Positions 33,151-46,800 of a stretch of DNA of 64,000 bases are shown piece after piece. The position numbers and the translations under genes are program-made. The notes beneath the pieces were generated by a model, which saw nothing but the letters and a program-made list of their open reading frames with translations, had not been told where the DNA came from and ran no database searches. How positions within the stretch are numbered: position 1 is the first letter of the stretch; each line of letters begins with the position of its first letter. The stretch comes from Lolium rigidum (taxonomy: Eukaryota; Streptophyta; Magnoliopsida; Poales; Poaceae): assembly GCF_022539505.1 (NCBI RefSeq), contig NC_061510.1, positions 96,736,292 through 96,800,291 of the forward strand. Reading direction: 5' to 3'.

Positions 33151-33326
33151 TGTTGGACAACCGTTGGTGTGTCTGTTGGGTTGTTTTCTTGTTCTCTGTT
33201 CTGGCCCATTTGGCCCAGCCCAGTCCTGACCTATATAAGGTGCTTCTATCTCTGTAACCCTAAGAAGAGACAGTTCCTCCCTGCAGCCTCCTTCTACCTC
33301 AGGTTAGGCCCTCACCTCTGTCCACA
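33151..33326 (+). repeat. 3' LTR of outer copia (176 bp)
   Basis: This is nearly identical to 16123-16300 and immediately follows a polypurine tract at 33141-33150. It ends TCCACA, after which LINE sequence resumes. Confidence 0.9.
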
Positions 33327-33747
33327 GCCCCTTTAGCCAGGAATGTTGGACAACATTAAACATCTCCTGGCAGCAATATGGCAATAGACTCCAGACCATT
33401 GAGCAAGCTAAACCACAATGGGCAAGACCCATGTTCATGGAAATTTTCATAGTAGGAGCCTGGAGTATCCGGAAAGAAAGGAATAACTTCTTATTCAACA
33501 ACATCACACCAGAATTGGAATCCTGGAAGAGAAGGTTCATTCGGGACTTCTCCCTACTAATTCATAGGACTAAGGAAGACCTGCATCCCTTTATTTCAAG
33601 TTTTGCAAATAATCTCTCTTTTCTTTTCTTTTTGAGTCCCATCCTGTACAACGTAATCTTTGTGGACTTTGCCCCAAGTGGGATCTATTAATTAATATAC
33701 AAAAGCAATAGGAGCCTTTCCTATTGTTAAAGCTTCAAAAAAAAAAA
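33327..33747 (+). pseudogene. Same LINE, right part (end of zf-RVT, 3' UTR, poly(A))
   Basis: This resumes exactly where the left part stopped. IFHYP before the copia joins FSQECWTTLN after it, the usual ...CPFSxxCW... context of plant zf-RVT domains. The frame runs on to FNNITPELESWKRRFIRDF (about 33500-33545) and ends near 33690. A short 3' UTR and an 11-A tail follow at 33737-33747. No long target-site duplication could be matched because the 5' end is uncertain. Confidence 0.8.
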
Positions 33748-34810
33748 GCCGAGCCACATAGGATTCTTGAGCCAAACGCTTGTACACTCGCCGAAGAAAA
33801 CCGTCGCAAACTGAGCAGCTTGACCAGAATACGAAGTTCACCATCATGCAACACTTAAAATGGAGAGACAGAGGCGTGAGCGTATGACAACAGATCAGAT
33901 AGAGGCAGACGCGAGAGAACGAGAGGAGGACACGGACGAAGAACGATGACGAAGCTGGGCCATCACGCCCACCAACCGACAGCGAGTAGGACAGTTGTCT
34001 AGTGTTAAATTTAATTGTTTTTATCCAAACTTGTAATATATAATAAATTTGAATGAAAATTTAAATTTATGTCAAATTGCAGGTTTGTTTAAAAGCCATT
34101 TGGGGGACGTTGCTGGGCAGAGGCGTCCCTAAAAAGCGGCAACCCGCACCGACATACCTCACAAAGTGCATCTTAGATGCTCTAGGCATATCGATGACTA
34201 AAGTCTTAAACGAGGCTATGCTTCAGCCATCGACTGTGAAACCGTTAAACATCAACGAAAAACACATAATAGCTTTAAACGAGAAATATTGATCACCTTT
34301 CTGGGTTGTGGCACAGGAACTGCCATCCCTTTCTGAGTTGTGGCAGAGGAACGGCCATCCAAAATGCAGCGAAGACAGAGTGAAACTCCCTAAAGCTACC
34401 AAGAACTCCAAAAAAACTGCCGGTAAACTGTATTTGGAAGAGCACTCTGGCTGTGGTTCAGTTTATAAAGATATCTTTATACAAGCCACAATGCAAAGCA
34501 GATCGGCAGTCAATCTTGCTACAATACTTTAACATATCATTATGAAGACACAGTAAACCTGAGTGGTTAATTAATTACAGTACTCTAAAACCTGGCAGTT
34601 CATGCGATCAGTGATGTTGGTGAACACTAGCAGAGATGCTCCTTTTCCAGTGAAAATACACGAGCACGCATCTTGAACTGGGTCCAGCTCATGGTAAGAT
34701 CACCATGTGCATCTCCGCCTCACAGTAGTCCCTCTGATGTTGTCGTATGTGCACCCCTTCACTATTTGATTTTCTATCTTAAAGATGATGCAGTATCTTA
34801 TTCCCAATCC
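33748..34810. other. Region between LINE tail and REN1 3' end
   Basis: There is no convincing gene. A 31-bp tandem duplication (ctttctg.gttgtggca.aggaac.gccatc) lies at 34298-34360. The part nearest 34810 is presumably REN1 3' UTR. The part from 34010 to 34290 is unassigned repeat-like sequence. Confidence 0.4.
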
Positions 34811-37800
34811 TCATGTTGAGTCTTTATTTGGAGCTGGAGCAGTAGGTGGTGCCGCTGGTGGGCGAGCCATATCTAAGTTTTGCATCTCGCTTGCAAGCAG
34901 TGCCCTTCTTTCTTTCAAGAAGTTGAGCCGGTTTGTCAGCTTAGCTAATGCATTTGGTGGTCCGCCCCCAGGTTCCTGAATGTATATGTAGTTGCTTAAA
35001 TTCAGTCCATAAACTGGCAGCAGCAGCAGCAGAAGCACCGACAAACTTTAGTAAGGCATAGAGATTACCTCCGTTCTAATACTTGAATACGCATTCGGTC
35101 CTTGAAGCCTGTTTAGATGTGGGCTATTTGAGTTTTGCCTTGCCAATCTTTGAGCGCCTGAGAAAAATCAAGCATTTTAAACTACTAGTACTAGAATCAT
35201 TTCTATTAACTTTTGCTTTTTTGGGCACAATTGTTCTAAATGAAGATCAAGAAGTATGGTTATAGATATTACCACCTCAACATTTGTTGTGTTAAAAAGT
35301 TAGTACTCAGTTGCAGCTGGTGAGCTGGCTTACCTGTTGAAGATGAATGCTGTGTAGCTTGCCTCCTTAATTGTTCGACAAGCTCCGCCTGAAATGAGAA
35401 CAATGGAACTGAGCAACCGAAGAACTAAAAGCACAACCAGGTTATATTTTCGTCCTGTCATCCTTAACTTCAATGAGCCTGGATTCTTTGCTACGTAATC
35501 TATATATTTTCTTTGGTGTCTACAGTTTCGAATCATGCAAGACAACAAGGACATTTAGTTCTTTTGGTATAGTTTTTACTGGACACTTCAGGCATATCAG
35601 GTTCTTCTTGTTTATCTGTAAATATCTGGACAAATCCATGACTAACTTGCTTATACAGTCTACATTTTCCATTCCAGATATTAGGAATAATATTAGACCA
35701 TTCATAGGGACGTTACAGCAGAGTAGCAGTTCAGACAGTCCATTTCTGGCAAAATGGAAGGAAAAGCCTCTTATGGTCTTACCATGCCACCAGTACCGGG
35801 TACCAAACGAGGTACAGAACTGAACCCAGCGATCGATGATGCTTCGGCTGAGGAGCTAATCTCTTGTTTCTCCCTGGAGAAAAGTAGCTTACTTTGGTAT
35901 AAGTCTTTTAAAAGTATGTTCCTCTCCATAACTTAGAACTCTAAATAGATAGAAAAAATGCTATGAAATGCTCTAGCAAGAAAGCCTTACTCGAGTGGGT
36001 TTTCACTACTTATGAGTCTTTTATTGCATGATTCGCATAGCGAGCTGGAGCCCAGCGGGGCCTGGCTGCTGAGTTGTCCACGGAGATCACAAGCCTTTTG
36101 CTTCAAGTTCAAAATATCAGCTTCAGCAGCAGCAACTTCCTCAAGATCAGCCTTAGTCTTTTTTTACAAGAAGAAAATTTCAAATGGTGGAAAGAATTTT
36201 AGCTTTAACGAAACATAAACACAGCTTCTAAAGAGTACCTTGCTGTCTATTGATGACGGGAAGGACACCTGCCCTCTTCGCATATTCATCAGCCCAGACT
36301 CCAATGAGGTCCTCAAACTTCTTTCCTTCTGCAGCTGGTCTCGCAAATTTTCCACCTGTTGAATGCACAAAATATTATTATTGAACAGTAATTGCAAAAC
36401 TTACCCTGGAAAGTATACCAAAACAACTCCAGGAGATCGAAAGTACACTATAGTAGTGAGTTATAATTTGTAGTGCCAAACAATTGTCTATCAGGAGGGG
36501 TTGCTAGTCTCCATCAACTGAAAGTAGTTTAAAATGATGGAACAAGAGGATTCACCTTTAAGTCCCCATAGTGTCAGAAATGTATAGTAAATTGTATTGT
36601 CTGATTTATGATGAAAATGGCAATGATAAAGTCGCATTTAAAGGTTTTAGTAGCATTATAACCATAGCCAGTGGAGTCCAGGCCATAATATATCATAGTA
36701 CCAAGAAAGATAAGTACTCAGCATTACCATGATTGCAAGAAACATTGACAGTATTTGAAAGGAGGCGAGAAGTGGAAATTGTTAAAGTATTGTCCACCTC
36801 CTCCATTAGCTTGGACTTCTGGTTCTACTAGTTGGTGCATGAAACTTGGTATGGTATCAGCTTGGCTTTCGCAATTTATAAAGAAAAAAAATGCTCACCC
36901 TCTTTTCGTCCACGTTTGGCCTTATTGAGCCACACGTGAGGTAGGTTGTTGAAGTATACGTGGATTTCTCAACATTCTCCATTAGCTCGGATTTTTGGTT
37001 CTACTGGTGGGTGCATGAAACTTAATATAAATCATGTGTATTGTCACATCAATTGTGCTTCATGGTGGCTCATGGTTCAGATTGTGGCCTGAGTCAATTA
37101 TGAAAATCATGTGGCCAAATGGGGCTGTCTGAGCATGTGCTGTTAGCTCACAGCGAGCTACTAAGTTTTTAGATACATCCAGTCAAATATAATTTTCAAA
37201 AATACAGCAAAGACTCGCATGTTTGGATAAAAACATCATACTGCGCCAGAACTGTTAGCTTGGTTGTTTTTGCTATGATGTAGGATGCTGTCCTATTACT
37301 AAATATCATGTCTGGGAGGAGTATGAGCAGCAAGAAAATGCTGCTTTCTATGCAGCTAATCAGGCATTAAAAGGGGAAGAAGTGATGGAATGATTAGTTT
37401 GATATAATACTGTATTATCTGCCTGGGATCATGTTTCCTGAGAATTTTTCTGGATGTACAATGCAATTTCAGTAGTAGTTTTCCATTTCAACTGACAAGG
37501 CAGTCAGATGTTTGGGGTAAATTCCCTCGGCATCGTGAATAATGGCTCATCTTAAGGAATGACATAATCAAACCTTGAGTAAAATGCAGAGAATCCATTT
37601 GTTGACACCAAAATATTTTTTTTTGAGAAACGCAAAGGACCTTTGTGTTTCATACTTTCATTTCATTTCATTGAAGAGATAGGAGTTGGTTTAAAGTCCT
37701 TCTAAGTGGTTGGTTACAAAATGTGAAGACCATAATCTAAATTTATTCTGTGGTCACATTTTTTCAAGAAAACGCAAAAGATTTTTGCGTTTCATTTCAT

Positions 37801-40800
37801 TGGAAAGATAGAGTTTGTTACAATCCTCCTAGGAGGCAGATTACAGATGTTTGGATATTTGGATAGTATTTGTGATTATAATGGTGAAATTGCTCTGTGG
37901 TCACATTACTTTAGTTCTGTGGTCACATTGCTTTAGTTCAGATGTTCAGATAGTATCTGTGCTAATAACTTGTAGCAGAATGTTCCTCCCCCCTATAGTT
38001 TCTGATGTTTTTCACATATATTGTAAGTTTGCTTTCATCGGTGGTGTCATGATCCCTTATTGAAACAAGTGACCAAGGTGTTCTCTTTGTAGGAAAATAA
38101 ATAAAAACCTTGAGTTTAAGACCTTACTTCTTTTTCAAGTGCTATACGGCGTTCATGTAATGATTCTTTTCGCTTTTCTAGACTTGCCCGAAGGTTTGCA
38201 TTTTCTTTGACCTGTAAAATACACGACATCATGTCATATAAATTTTTTTGATATCAAACTTATGTATGATTCTAGGGGAAAAGGATGTACCTCCTTTGAA
38301 ACTTTAGATTGGAGATCAGCTTTGTTGTTCTCAAGCTTCTCAATAAGAGCCCTAATACAGAAAATAAATTAGAAAAATAATAACGCAAAAGATATCAACA
38401 GTCTTAATGGTAAATATCGTGGAAAAAACAATGTGTTCTTGTGAGTACATAACATTCCACAAAGTACTCGTTATCTCAGAAGAATCTAAAAAGGAATGGT
38501 AGCAACATGAATAAAGTTGTCCAAAATATGATTAAATGTGCATAGTGCAAAGAAGACAAAACATGATTAAATGTGCATTGTGCAAAGACAAAACATGAAG
38601 CTTTTCTTTTGTATTTTGCAGAACTTGTGCCTTAATTGTACAATGCCCATTTGATCATTACAGGTGCATCCTACAACATCTGCAGACTTTGGGAGTCATT
38701 CTTAATGTGCAAATATGCAATTCAAACCACGTGGATTCTTACCAATATAAGAAAAAAATCCACACATTTTGTAACCCTCAATCTGTATGTCAAGTTTATA
38801 GAAGGTACAAATCTTGCAGATGCAAACAACAAAATTTATTCACCTAGCAATGGAAAGACCAAAAAGTCCAGGACTTAAAATGGAAATTGTCTATCTGCTT
38901 TTGCAGTTCACAAATGGCCATGTTTGTGAATGACCTTTTTCATGTGCACACATTCAGCATGCTGTGTATCATCGATTGTTCACATACTTTTGAAATGCAC
39001 AATTACATGTTTTCAAATCGAGTTACGTGTGCAACCCGTTGTGCAAAATCTGCAATCATCATGCTACATTTTGTGCAGTTGTTCACATATACTTGTGTGC
39101 TTTGAAGAGACATATTTAAAATCCACGGATGTACAACATGTGCTATAATCTGTGCACTTGAAAAAATCATGCACACATATGACCATCTATGAGCTATATT
39201 ATTATTTTTTAAACTGTATAAATATATAAGACATGAAGGACGGATACGACAGCAATATGTACAGATGTTTTTTGTACAGTTCATAAATGGCTGTGTTTTG
39301 CACTAACGTTTGCAAACTTGTTGTAGCATGTCATACATCTGTGATTTTTCATTTTTTATACTACCGGTTGCTCTTTGCAATTAATTTATCTCTCCAATAA
39401 ACAGCACAATTATATGTGCATCTCAGGAGTGAATAGCAGGCCACTTACTCATCATCACTGCAACACTCAACCTCCTCTGTTGACAGGTCCTTTCTTGCCT
39501 GTAAATAAAGTAGTAATCTAGTCAAACTATATGATTATTCTAGTAGCATTGGCAAGCAGAACTATGCAAATAACAATTGCACTTACTGAAGTACGGCCCC
39601 ATAAGGTTCTTTTGCTCCTATTAGCTGAGCTGCTTGACTTCAGAAGTTTTGCTCTCGAAGATGCTGAACGGGATTTTGAAATATTATCTGTGGATGCATT
39701 TGATTCTTTCTCCGCACCATGTTCTGTTCTTGCCGCTTTTGCAGGAGGTTGGCCAATCTGATCATTGCCATTACATGCAGTGCATGAGATATTGGTCTTA
39801 ACATATGGAACAAGAGGAAGTGTAAGGGAGACAAAGAAGTTCGCAAGCGCATCAAGTCAGAGACACAAAGCTATAGTTGTGGACAATCTGTATGTTTGAA
39901 GAACACGAGTTAGCTATTCAAGGCTTCCTCAAACACACACCTAGATGTATGTCGTTTGTATTAGAAACAGTAGTCTCCTATATCATGTCCCAGACCATTG
40001 AGCTACTGAGAGTGCAACCAAGGTTTTTTCATGCAAGCATGAAATTACAAGCTTCAAGAAGATATTTGAAATATATAATAATAAGTACCCTGTAAGAGAT
40101 TAGCACATCGGTTTTAAGCTATGATGAAAACGTCAAATCAACTGTTGACTTTTTATCAGCGCACATGATGAACTCATGGGCAAGTTGAATATGAAAGCAT
40201 AATCTAATTTGTTTGACCAACAAAATACTAGCATTTCAACAGAATACTCTTTTACCAGATTTAGAAAAAAAAAGTGACAAGTTGCACATCGGGAAGACAC
40301 TACCCAATGAACAAACATGTTGAACATACGATTTGACCATAGCATTTGACTGAAAACAGTGCAGTTAATTTTGATAAGATCAAGTATCACCATTTCCAAG
40401 AGAAGATCTTCCATAGTCTCTTTCGTTGAATAGAAGCAGGTTACTACTTTTTGTAACGAAACATGCTCTTTGCAGGACCTTTTGACACCAATAACGTTTG
40501 AAACTGATACCATTGCTGTCAATTAGCGTACCTTGTCACGTTTGGCATCAATTCTGCTATTGGCATCACATTCACTGCCGCCAGAAGAGTGTTCAGAATT
40601 ATCATCCAAGTCTTCTTCAATGTCATCTTCACCAGAATCATAAGAACCATCGTCATCATGGTTTTCGTTATCCGTGGAATATTCCTTGTCAACATCACCA
40701 TCGTCAGATTCAGTATAAGCGTCTGAAGAACATGAACCTTCTTCCAAATCCTACATAGGTAACTGTTGAATTAGTAATCATAACTTCAAGCAGCTTAACT

Positions 40801-43800
40801 ACAGAAAAAGGAACATGACAACGGAAAAAGATCATACATCAAATATCTGATCATATTCCTCAAGCATAATGATAATAATAGCTTGAGCATGGTTGGCGGC
40901 TGCGGCAGCTTGAAGCAGCTGGAATGAACCATCCCCAGCCATACTAAAGTCACTATCAATTTCACATTCACCAAGAAGAAGAGGTCGAAGAAGGAGTGGT
41001 GCCATGCAAGCCGCCAAAGCAGAATTAGACATCCTGTTCACAGCTTTGTGTGATCCAACGACCATCATCATCTTAAGAATCCTATAAGAAAGATGATGAG
41101 TTTGGTGTCCGTTGGTGGAATTCGATATTGTTATTGCTATACAGGTTACATTTGACTCATCATAAAACCATTAGAATAATGTAAACATATGACGATGTAT
41201 TCTTACAGAATGACAATCCAAGACATGAAATTTTGTTGATAAATTTTTAAACCAAAAAGCATCCTAGGTAAATACCTCTGGAGTAATTGTCGATTTGGTT
41301 CTGGGAAAACTTCATATACCACTTTATTTATAGCATCAAGTCTTCTTGTCTTGTCAGCTCCTGCACCATCATTTGTCTTATCAGTTTATTATGTTCCAAA
41401 CAAATCAAAATGTTATGGATAAGGGCATATTGTTTGCTGATTTTTTGGTACAATACTCCATGGAACGTAGTCATTGCGATTATGCATCAGTTTTCTTAAG
41501 CTGTGAAATGTATTATTATTAGTGAATAAGTAAATAAAGTTCTGAGACACTCTTACGATAAGCTGTAACCAGCGCGGTGCAACATGATGCAGGAATTGGG
41601 GATGCTGGCATCTCCCGAAGGATACACTGTAGTAAATTGGAGCGGAACAAATGTTACAGAAAATATATGAACATAGTATATTCCTCGAGACATCAAAGTC
41701 GGTGTTGAAAAATAAACACCTTAATACAGTCACCAATAACATGTCCATCATCTTCTGCGGAGAACTCGTTCTTTCCTACACAATAAAATAAAATTGAAGA
41801 TGCAGCTTTAAACAGTATACATATGCCAACACAAGTGAACTAGCCCAGCACACAATTGTCAGAGGATAAACATCTTAAATAAAATTTAAAAATAGACCAA
41901 GAGAAATCACCCTTTTCATAATCCCGAAATCTGCGTTTGACTTCTTCAACATCAGCAGACTGACGGAGGATTCCTTCTACCTTGACACCTACAAACAGAG
42001 TGTGTTCCGCTCATTACTGAACTGCGAGATTTTAAAATGTCATGCTTCTGCATGGTTTCTTTTAATGTGCACCAGGACAATATGACATGAATTTAAACTT
42101 AGTGCAAAGTCAGTCTAGATAATGTACTGATTAATGACACCAAGGAAAAACACTTACCATAATCTTCAATGAACCTCAAGGCCTTCTCCAGGAAAGATGG
42201 ACTACCATCAGGATCTACAAGTGAAAACTGTGCAGGTCTGCCAATGACAGACGATTTATCCTCCGCTGCAAATGAAACAAGAAAATTGCTTATTTCGGTG
42301 CAACATAAGGATTTCATCCGAACTCGCACACGCACGGGAAAGAAAAATAAATTAGACAGTATACATTTGACTACAAAGTAAATCACAATGCCATACAGAA
42401 TCTCAACTCAGGGATTATTGCCCCTGATTTTAGGACATACGCAAATTGCATCTGTCACTGGCACACAAAAATGAATTTACTCAGATCTGCATAATGCAGT
42501 TTCTATAAGAGCAAAATGCAGCTGTATTAATGAACAACAGAAGGATCTGCACAGAAAATGATTGTACATGCCCTGATCAAGTGGATGTGTATAAGCTTAT
42601 GTTAGCATAGGACAATAGGTCAACAGGCATGACATTCAAACTGCATTTTTTTTTTCTTAAAAACTTCAGTTTTTCAGTGGCCCAAAATTTCCCAACCATC
42701 AACAGATTTATGAAGATTTTTTAATAGTAAACAATGAAGTTGAATACCAAAATGGAAGTCTTGAACAGGCTTTTCCATTCCTTTACCAGATATTTGAAAT
42801 GAAATGACAAACAGTTCTGTTCTCATAGAAAAATATAAATGAAGTCTAAAAAAAACTGACATACAGAATTTGATCAATACAGCAAAAACTGTGGCTTGTC
42901 CATTATTTATATTAAAACCCATATACACTTAACCCAAAATACTGTAATAGCTAAGAGGTTAAACCATCATGTACAGGTTTGATCTTTCTATGGTTTCTTC
43001 GCCATAGGCTTGGAGGAAAATTGAGATGCAAAATGTGAAAAATGACTTCAAAGGGCCTTGATGTAACTTTCGGTTTTATCAGGGATCTTTGTGTGTTTGT
43101 TTCAGTTCTTCAGTCCAATATAACTTGTTTAGTTAATCAATAAAGTTGGATCTTTTGCTAAAACAAAAAATACCACAACAGCTAGGTTGCGAGCAAAAGC
43201 TCATAATTACAACTTGTAATACATCATGTAGGCTTCTAGAAATAGTGTAGCATCTAACTAGTGAGAAGCTAGTGAAAGCTAACATAGCTTACACTGTTCA
43301 GTTGGAGCTTCAGAAGGTTCTGTTCCATCAGTGCTGAATATTGGATTTTGCCCCACTGTATTCGCTACACTTGGTGCCTGCGCTAAAGCACTCTCTAATG
43401 CACTTCTCCACTCATTGAGTTCTTCCGTAGTTTCTGCCTGCTTGGAGGAAAAAAGCACCATTAAATTCCTACAACAATACCACACGGGTACGATAAATTG
43501 TATATTAAATAATAATAGAGAAATGCCCGTCCCCATCACAACAGGGTTGACACTTTCCATTGCTACAGTCCCACAGCCACCCATGTTGCCCCACTATTCA
43601 CTGATCCTCACAGCCGGCAGAACAACTATGAAACAATGCCAATCCTCTCAACAAGGATGCAAAAAACAGTATGCAAGAAATTTTACAAGATGTACAACCA
43701 ACCTTCAGAGTAAAAGTACGCCCGTCACGGCCATCAGGAAATAACACCGTTAAAAGTTTTCTGTCTTCTTTGACTACAACACTGAAACATTGATCAAAAT

Positions 43801-46800
43801 TATATGTTTATCGGATAACATGAAATTTAACCTTTCATGAAAATTTCAATTCTCAATGCATACCTTCCGGAGTTATTCAAGTCAATTCCACCAAGTGTAA
43901 CAACTGGTTCATTTCCTCTGGGAGGTTGATTCTGAAAGTAAAGCAGAACATGGAAGCAACTGTCATGTTTAGAGGTAACCTAATACCTTTATATTTTCTC
44001 ACAAATGTCACATACTATGCATCAGTAGTAGTACTTGGTAACAGTCAATAATATCCTACCTTTGCTATTTGCTTTCTGTCACTTCCGTTATTCAGTTAGT
44101 AGTAGTATGAAAAGAAAAATTATATACTCTGCTTCACAATAAAGCTTGAATTCCTAAGTTGCATCGTTATTTGTTTAGGATTATGGCCTAGACCAAAGCA
44201 GCCACTAATTTGTTGGGATAACTGAGCAATGAGATGCCATTAGCTGACATAACTTGCCTTTCACTAAGTTTAATTTGTTTCGACTGGCGTATTTTTTATT
44301 TTTACTGCAATGCCGTAGGGGAGGTCCCTACAGTGTAATCCTATTGTTTTAATTATGCCCCTACTCAACCACAGCAAGCAGATTGAGTAACAAGGTATAC
44401 AAACTGATTCAGTATCTAGACTTCTGATTCTTTGCTCGAAACATTTTGTTAACGAATTCAGGTTATATGTGCAGTTCTCTTTAGCTGCATTCATGTACAT
44501 CCCTAAAATAAATTTACAGAAGTATACTAGATTACAGTGTACAGTACTAATACAACATCAGCGCAGAAAAGACTTATCCAGGACTAGCATGTGCCATTGA
44601 TCAGTATGTGGGACCACATCCAGCAGAAAGGAATGACAGATTACTAGTTTCCCCAGAGCTGCATGCATTCCACGGTCAAATATTCCAGTGGTTGGTATTG
44701 CTTATCAGATGGTATAGATCAAAAGTTGCCAAATTCTCATTTAAAGGTGTTTTGTCACCTAGTATCCTATTTCTGAATATATCAAAAGTATATTTGAATA
44801 TCTATAAATTATAAGTGGTGTTGTACAAAAACAAGTATGCTTGACACATTATTCTCGATCATTGTTGGGAACTTGGTATCATAACATTGGAGGTAGTAAC
44901 TGTGGAAAATAGTGGTTTTAGGCCAGTAACTGTGGGAACCCGGTAATGTAGCGGTCAACTAGGAGAAGGGAGTTGGGAGAAAGCGATGTGAGACTGCTTA
45001 ATTGCTTAATAGAGTAATTATTATAACCCAATGGGCCCTCTATATAAAGAGATAGCCCAACTCCAATCTATTCCCTCTGGACTGATTTAATTGACGCGAG
45101 AGTGCACAGGTAGTAGTTCAATACGTACTGACGCCCGTGTCGATTAAACACGTACAGAGGTAGTAGGTACTACCGGGAACTTGTTGTTCTTTGGTTGCAC
45201 TGGCTGGAGCAGCACCAGTTGTTGTCCTTCTTGGACCATGTGGCACGTATAGGGAATTTCCCACAGCGTAATCATGGTAGTAGTAATTTAATTTTAGAAA
45301 TAAGGTCCAAGTCAGAAAAAAAATGGACTGGGAATAGAAAACGGGACAAAGACCATACCAGAGAGTTGCAGTTTACTGTCTGACTATGCATCGCCGTCAG
45401 TGAACATTTAAAAGAGTATTCTTTTAATCAAATGGAAAAAAGTACCATCCATACCCAGAGGATGCAAATTAACACCTTAGTAGAGCTGGAAAACACTTTG
45501 CGCCGTGTAGTCACACAGCAATGACTAGTAAAGTGATACAAGGCTTGCAGAAAGATGGGTCTAAGCAGTAGCTCATGCGTGAAAATGCTATCAAGATTTG
45601 GGAGTGTATTTGCTACAATAATTAGATATCGGACTGAGCAATCAACTAGCAGTTTGGCATTTTAAAGTTTTTTTTTAATTTACAATCTAATGGTGTGCAT
45701 ACCATTAGTGTGCTCTGTTTCACAAATAAAGTTTGTTTAAGCTTGGAGAACAAAGTAGTTCAATCACAGGAGCTTTACGAGTGAATAGCTGATGCAAATA
45801 AGTTTAGCAAAGTACTTTAATGCCTCTTACCGGGTCACTTCTGAAGAACACTAATGATGCCCTTGTAAGAATGAACCAGCGCTTTTTCCATGTTGTCCAA
45901 CCAATCCCTGCTATGTACCACAAATAATCAAATAGGAAGAATAGTGTTGCGACAAATATTTAGAATTTCCAATCTTAAAATTGATCGAATTTAAGAAATG
46001 GCTGAAAAAAAATTACAAGTAAAATATGGATTCTTTTTTTCGCGATGAATAAAAAAACAATTTGATCCGAAACATAAGTTCCTTGACAATTTCAGTAAAA
46101 AACATCAAGCATGTTTGTTCGCGTGACTCTGTTCTTCATTGGGCTGAGATTGTGAAGGAATTAGATATTTACATTAGCCTATAGATGTAACATTTGCTAA
46201 AACTGCATGTTACTCTATGTGCAGGCTATCAGAGAATAAACAGATATGGTATGTTGCTGGACTTTAGTATTCAGTACAAGAGCAACTAAAATGAACTATC
46301 CCATGAGTAAGTATTTCATAGTAGCCTCATTAGACAGTATATCTCTCTTGGTATATCTAGACAATAGGTAGGAATATTAACTGAAACATCTCTAGCTACA
46401 GGTGTCTTTTTCTCAACACTTTCCTCTCATTCGAACTGACAAGGTCATGGCCAGTTCCAACTTAATGTGTCAGTCAAAATGATTATACACCTACCAAACT
46501 GGCTAATATCCTAACTACTAAACTATGATACAACAGTACAAGTTACAGTCATCATGTTCGTAAACTAAAATCTCCATCATACATGGTATGATTAACATTG
46601 TCACAATTGTAGTGAGTTCAGGCCGACATGTTTTGCTTTTCTTTTGTGCTTGAAGTTCCATTAATTATGTTATCTCACTGGAATGACAATGTATCCTGAT
46701 TCATAGATATATGACCTGGAGGCTTTCTGACATCAGTCCTTACAACAAACATCTGGTTTAGATGTAACAAATAGCAGGTACAAAAGAGGGATAAATATAC

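Larger units (their letters stand above)
16123..33326 (+). mobile_element. Outer Ty1/copia element with 177-bp LTRs, itself interrupted
   Basis: The LTRs are 16123-16300 and 33151-33326. They are flanked by ACCCC on the left and GCCCC on the right, a target-site duplication with one mismatch. By eye the LTRs differ at about four substitutions and two single-base indels. Both contain CTATATAAGG (TATA) and the ends TGTTGGACAAC...GTCCACA. A primer-binding-like TGGTATCGAGC follows at 16301 (one base short of the usual initiator-Met match), and the polypurine tract TGAGGGGGAG is at 33141-33150. The coding order is gag, protease, integrase, RT, RNase H (copia order). A second element occupies 19106-31100. 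All coding parts carry stops and frameshifts, so the copy is dead. Very short LTRs and the AINIANNPVQ RNase H motif suggest an Ale/Retrofit-type lineage, which is inference. Confidence 0.88.

Noticed and set aside
44870..45190. Possible solo LTR (tgttgggaac..., CTATATAAAGAG near 45041, TGGTATCA nearby) in a REN1 intron
   Set aside because: No matching second terminus or target duplication could be found; too weak to list.
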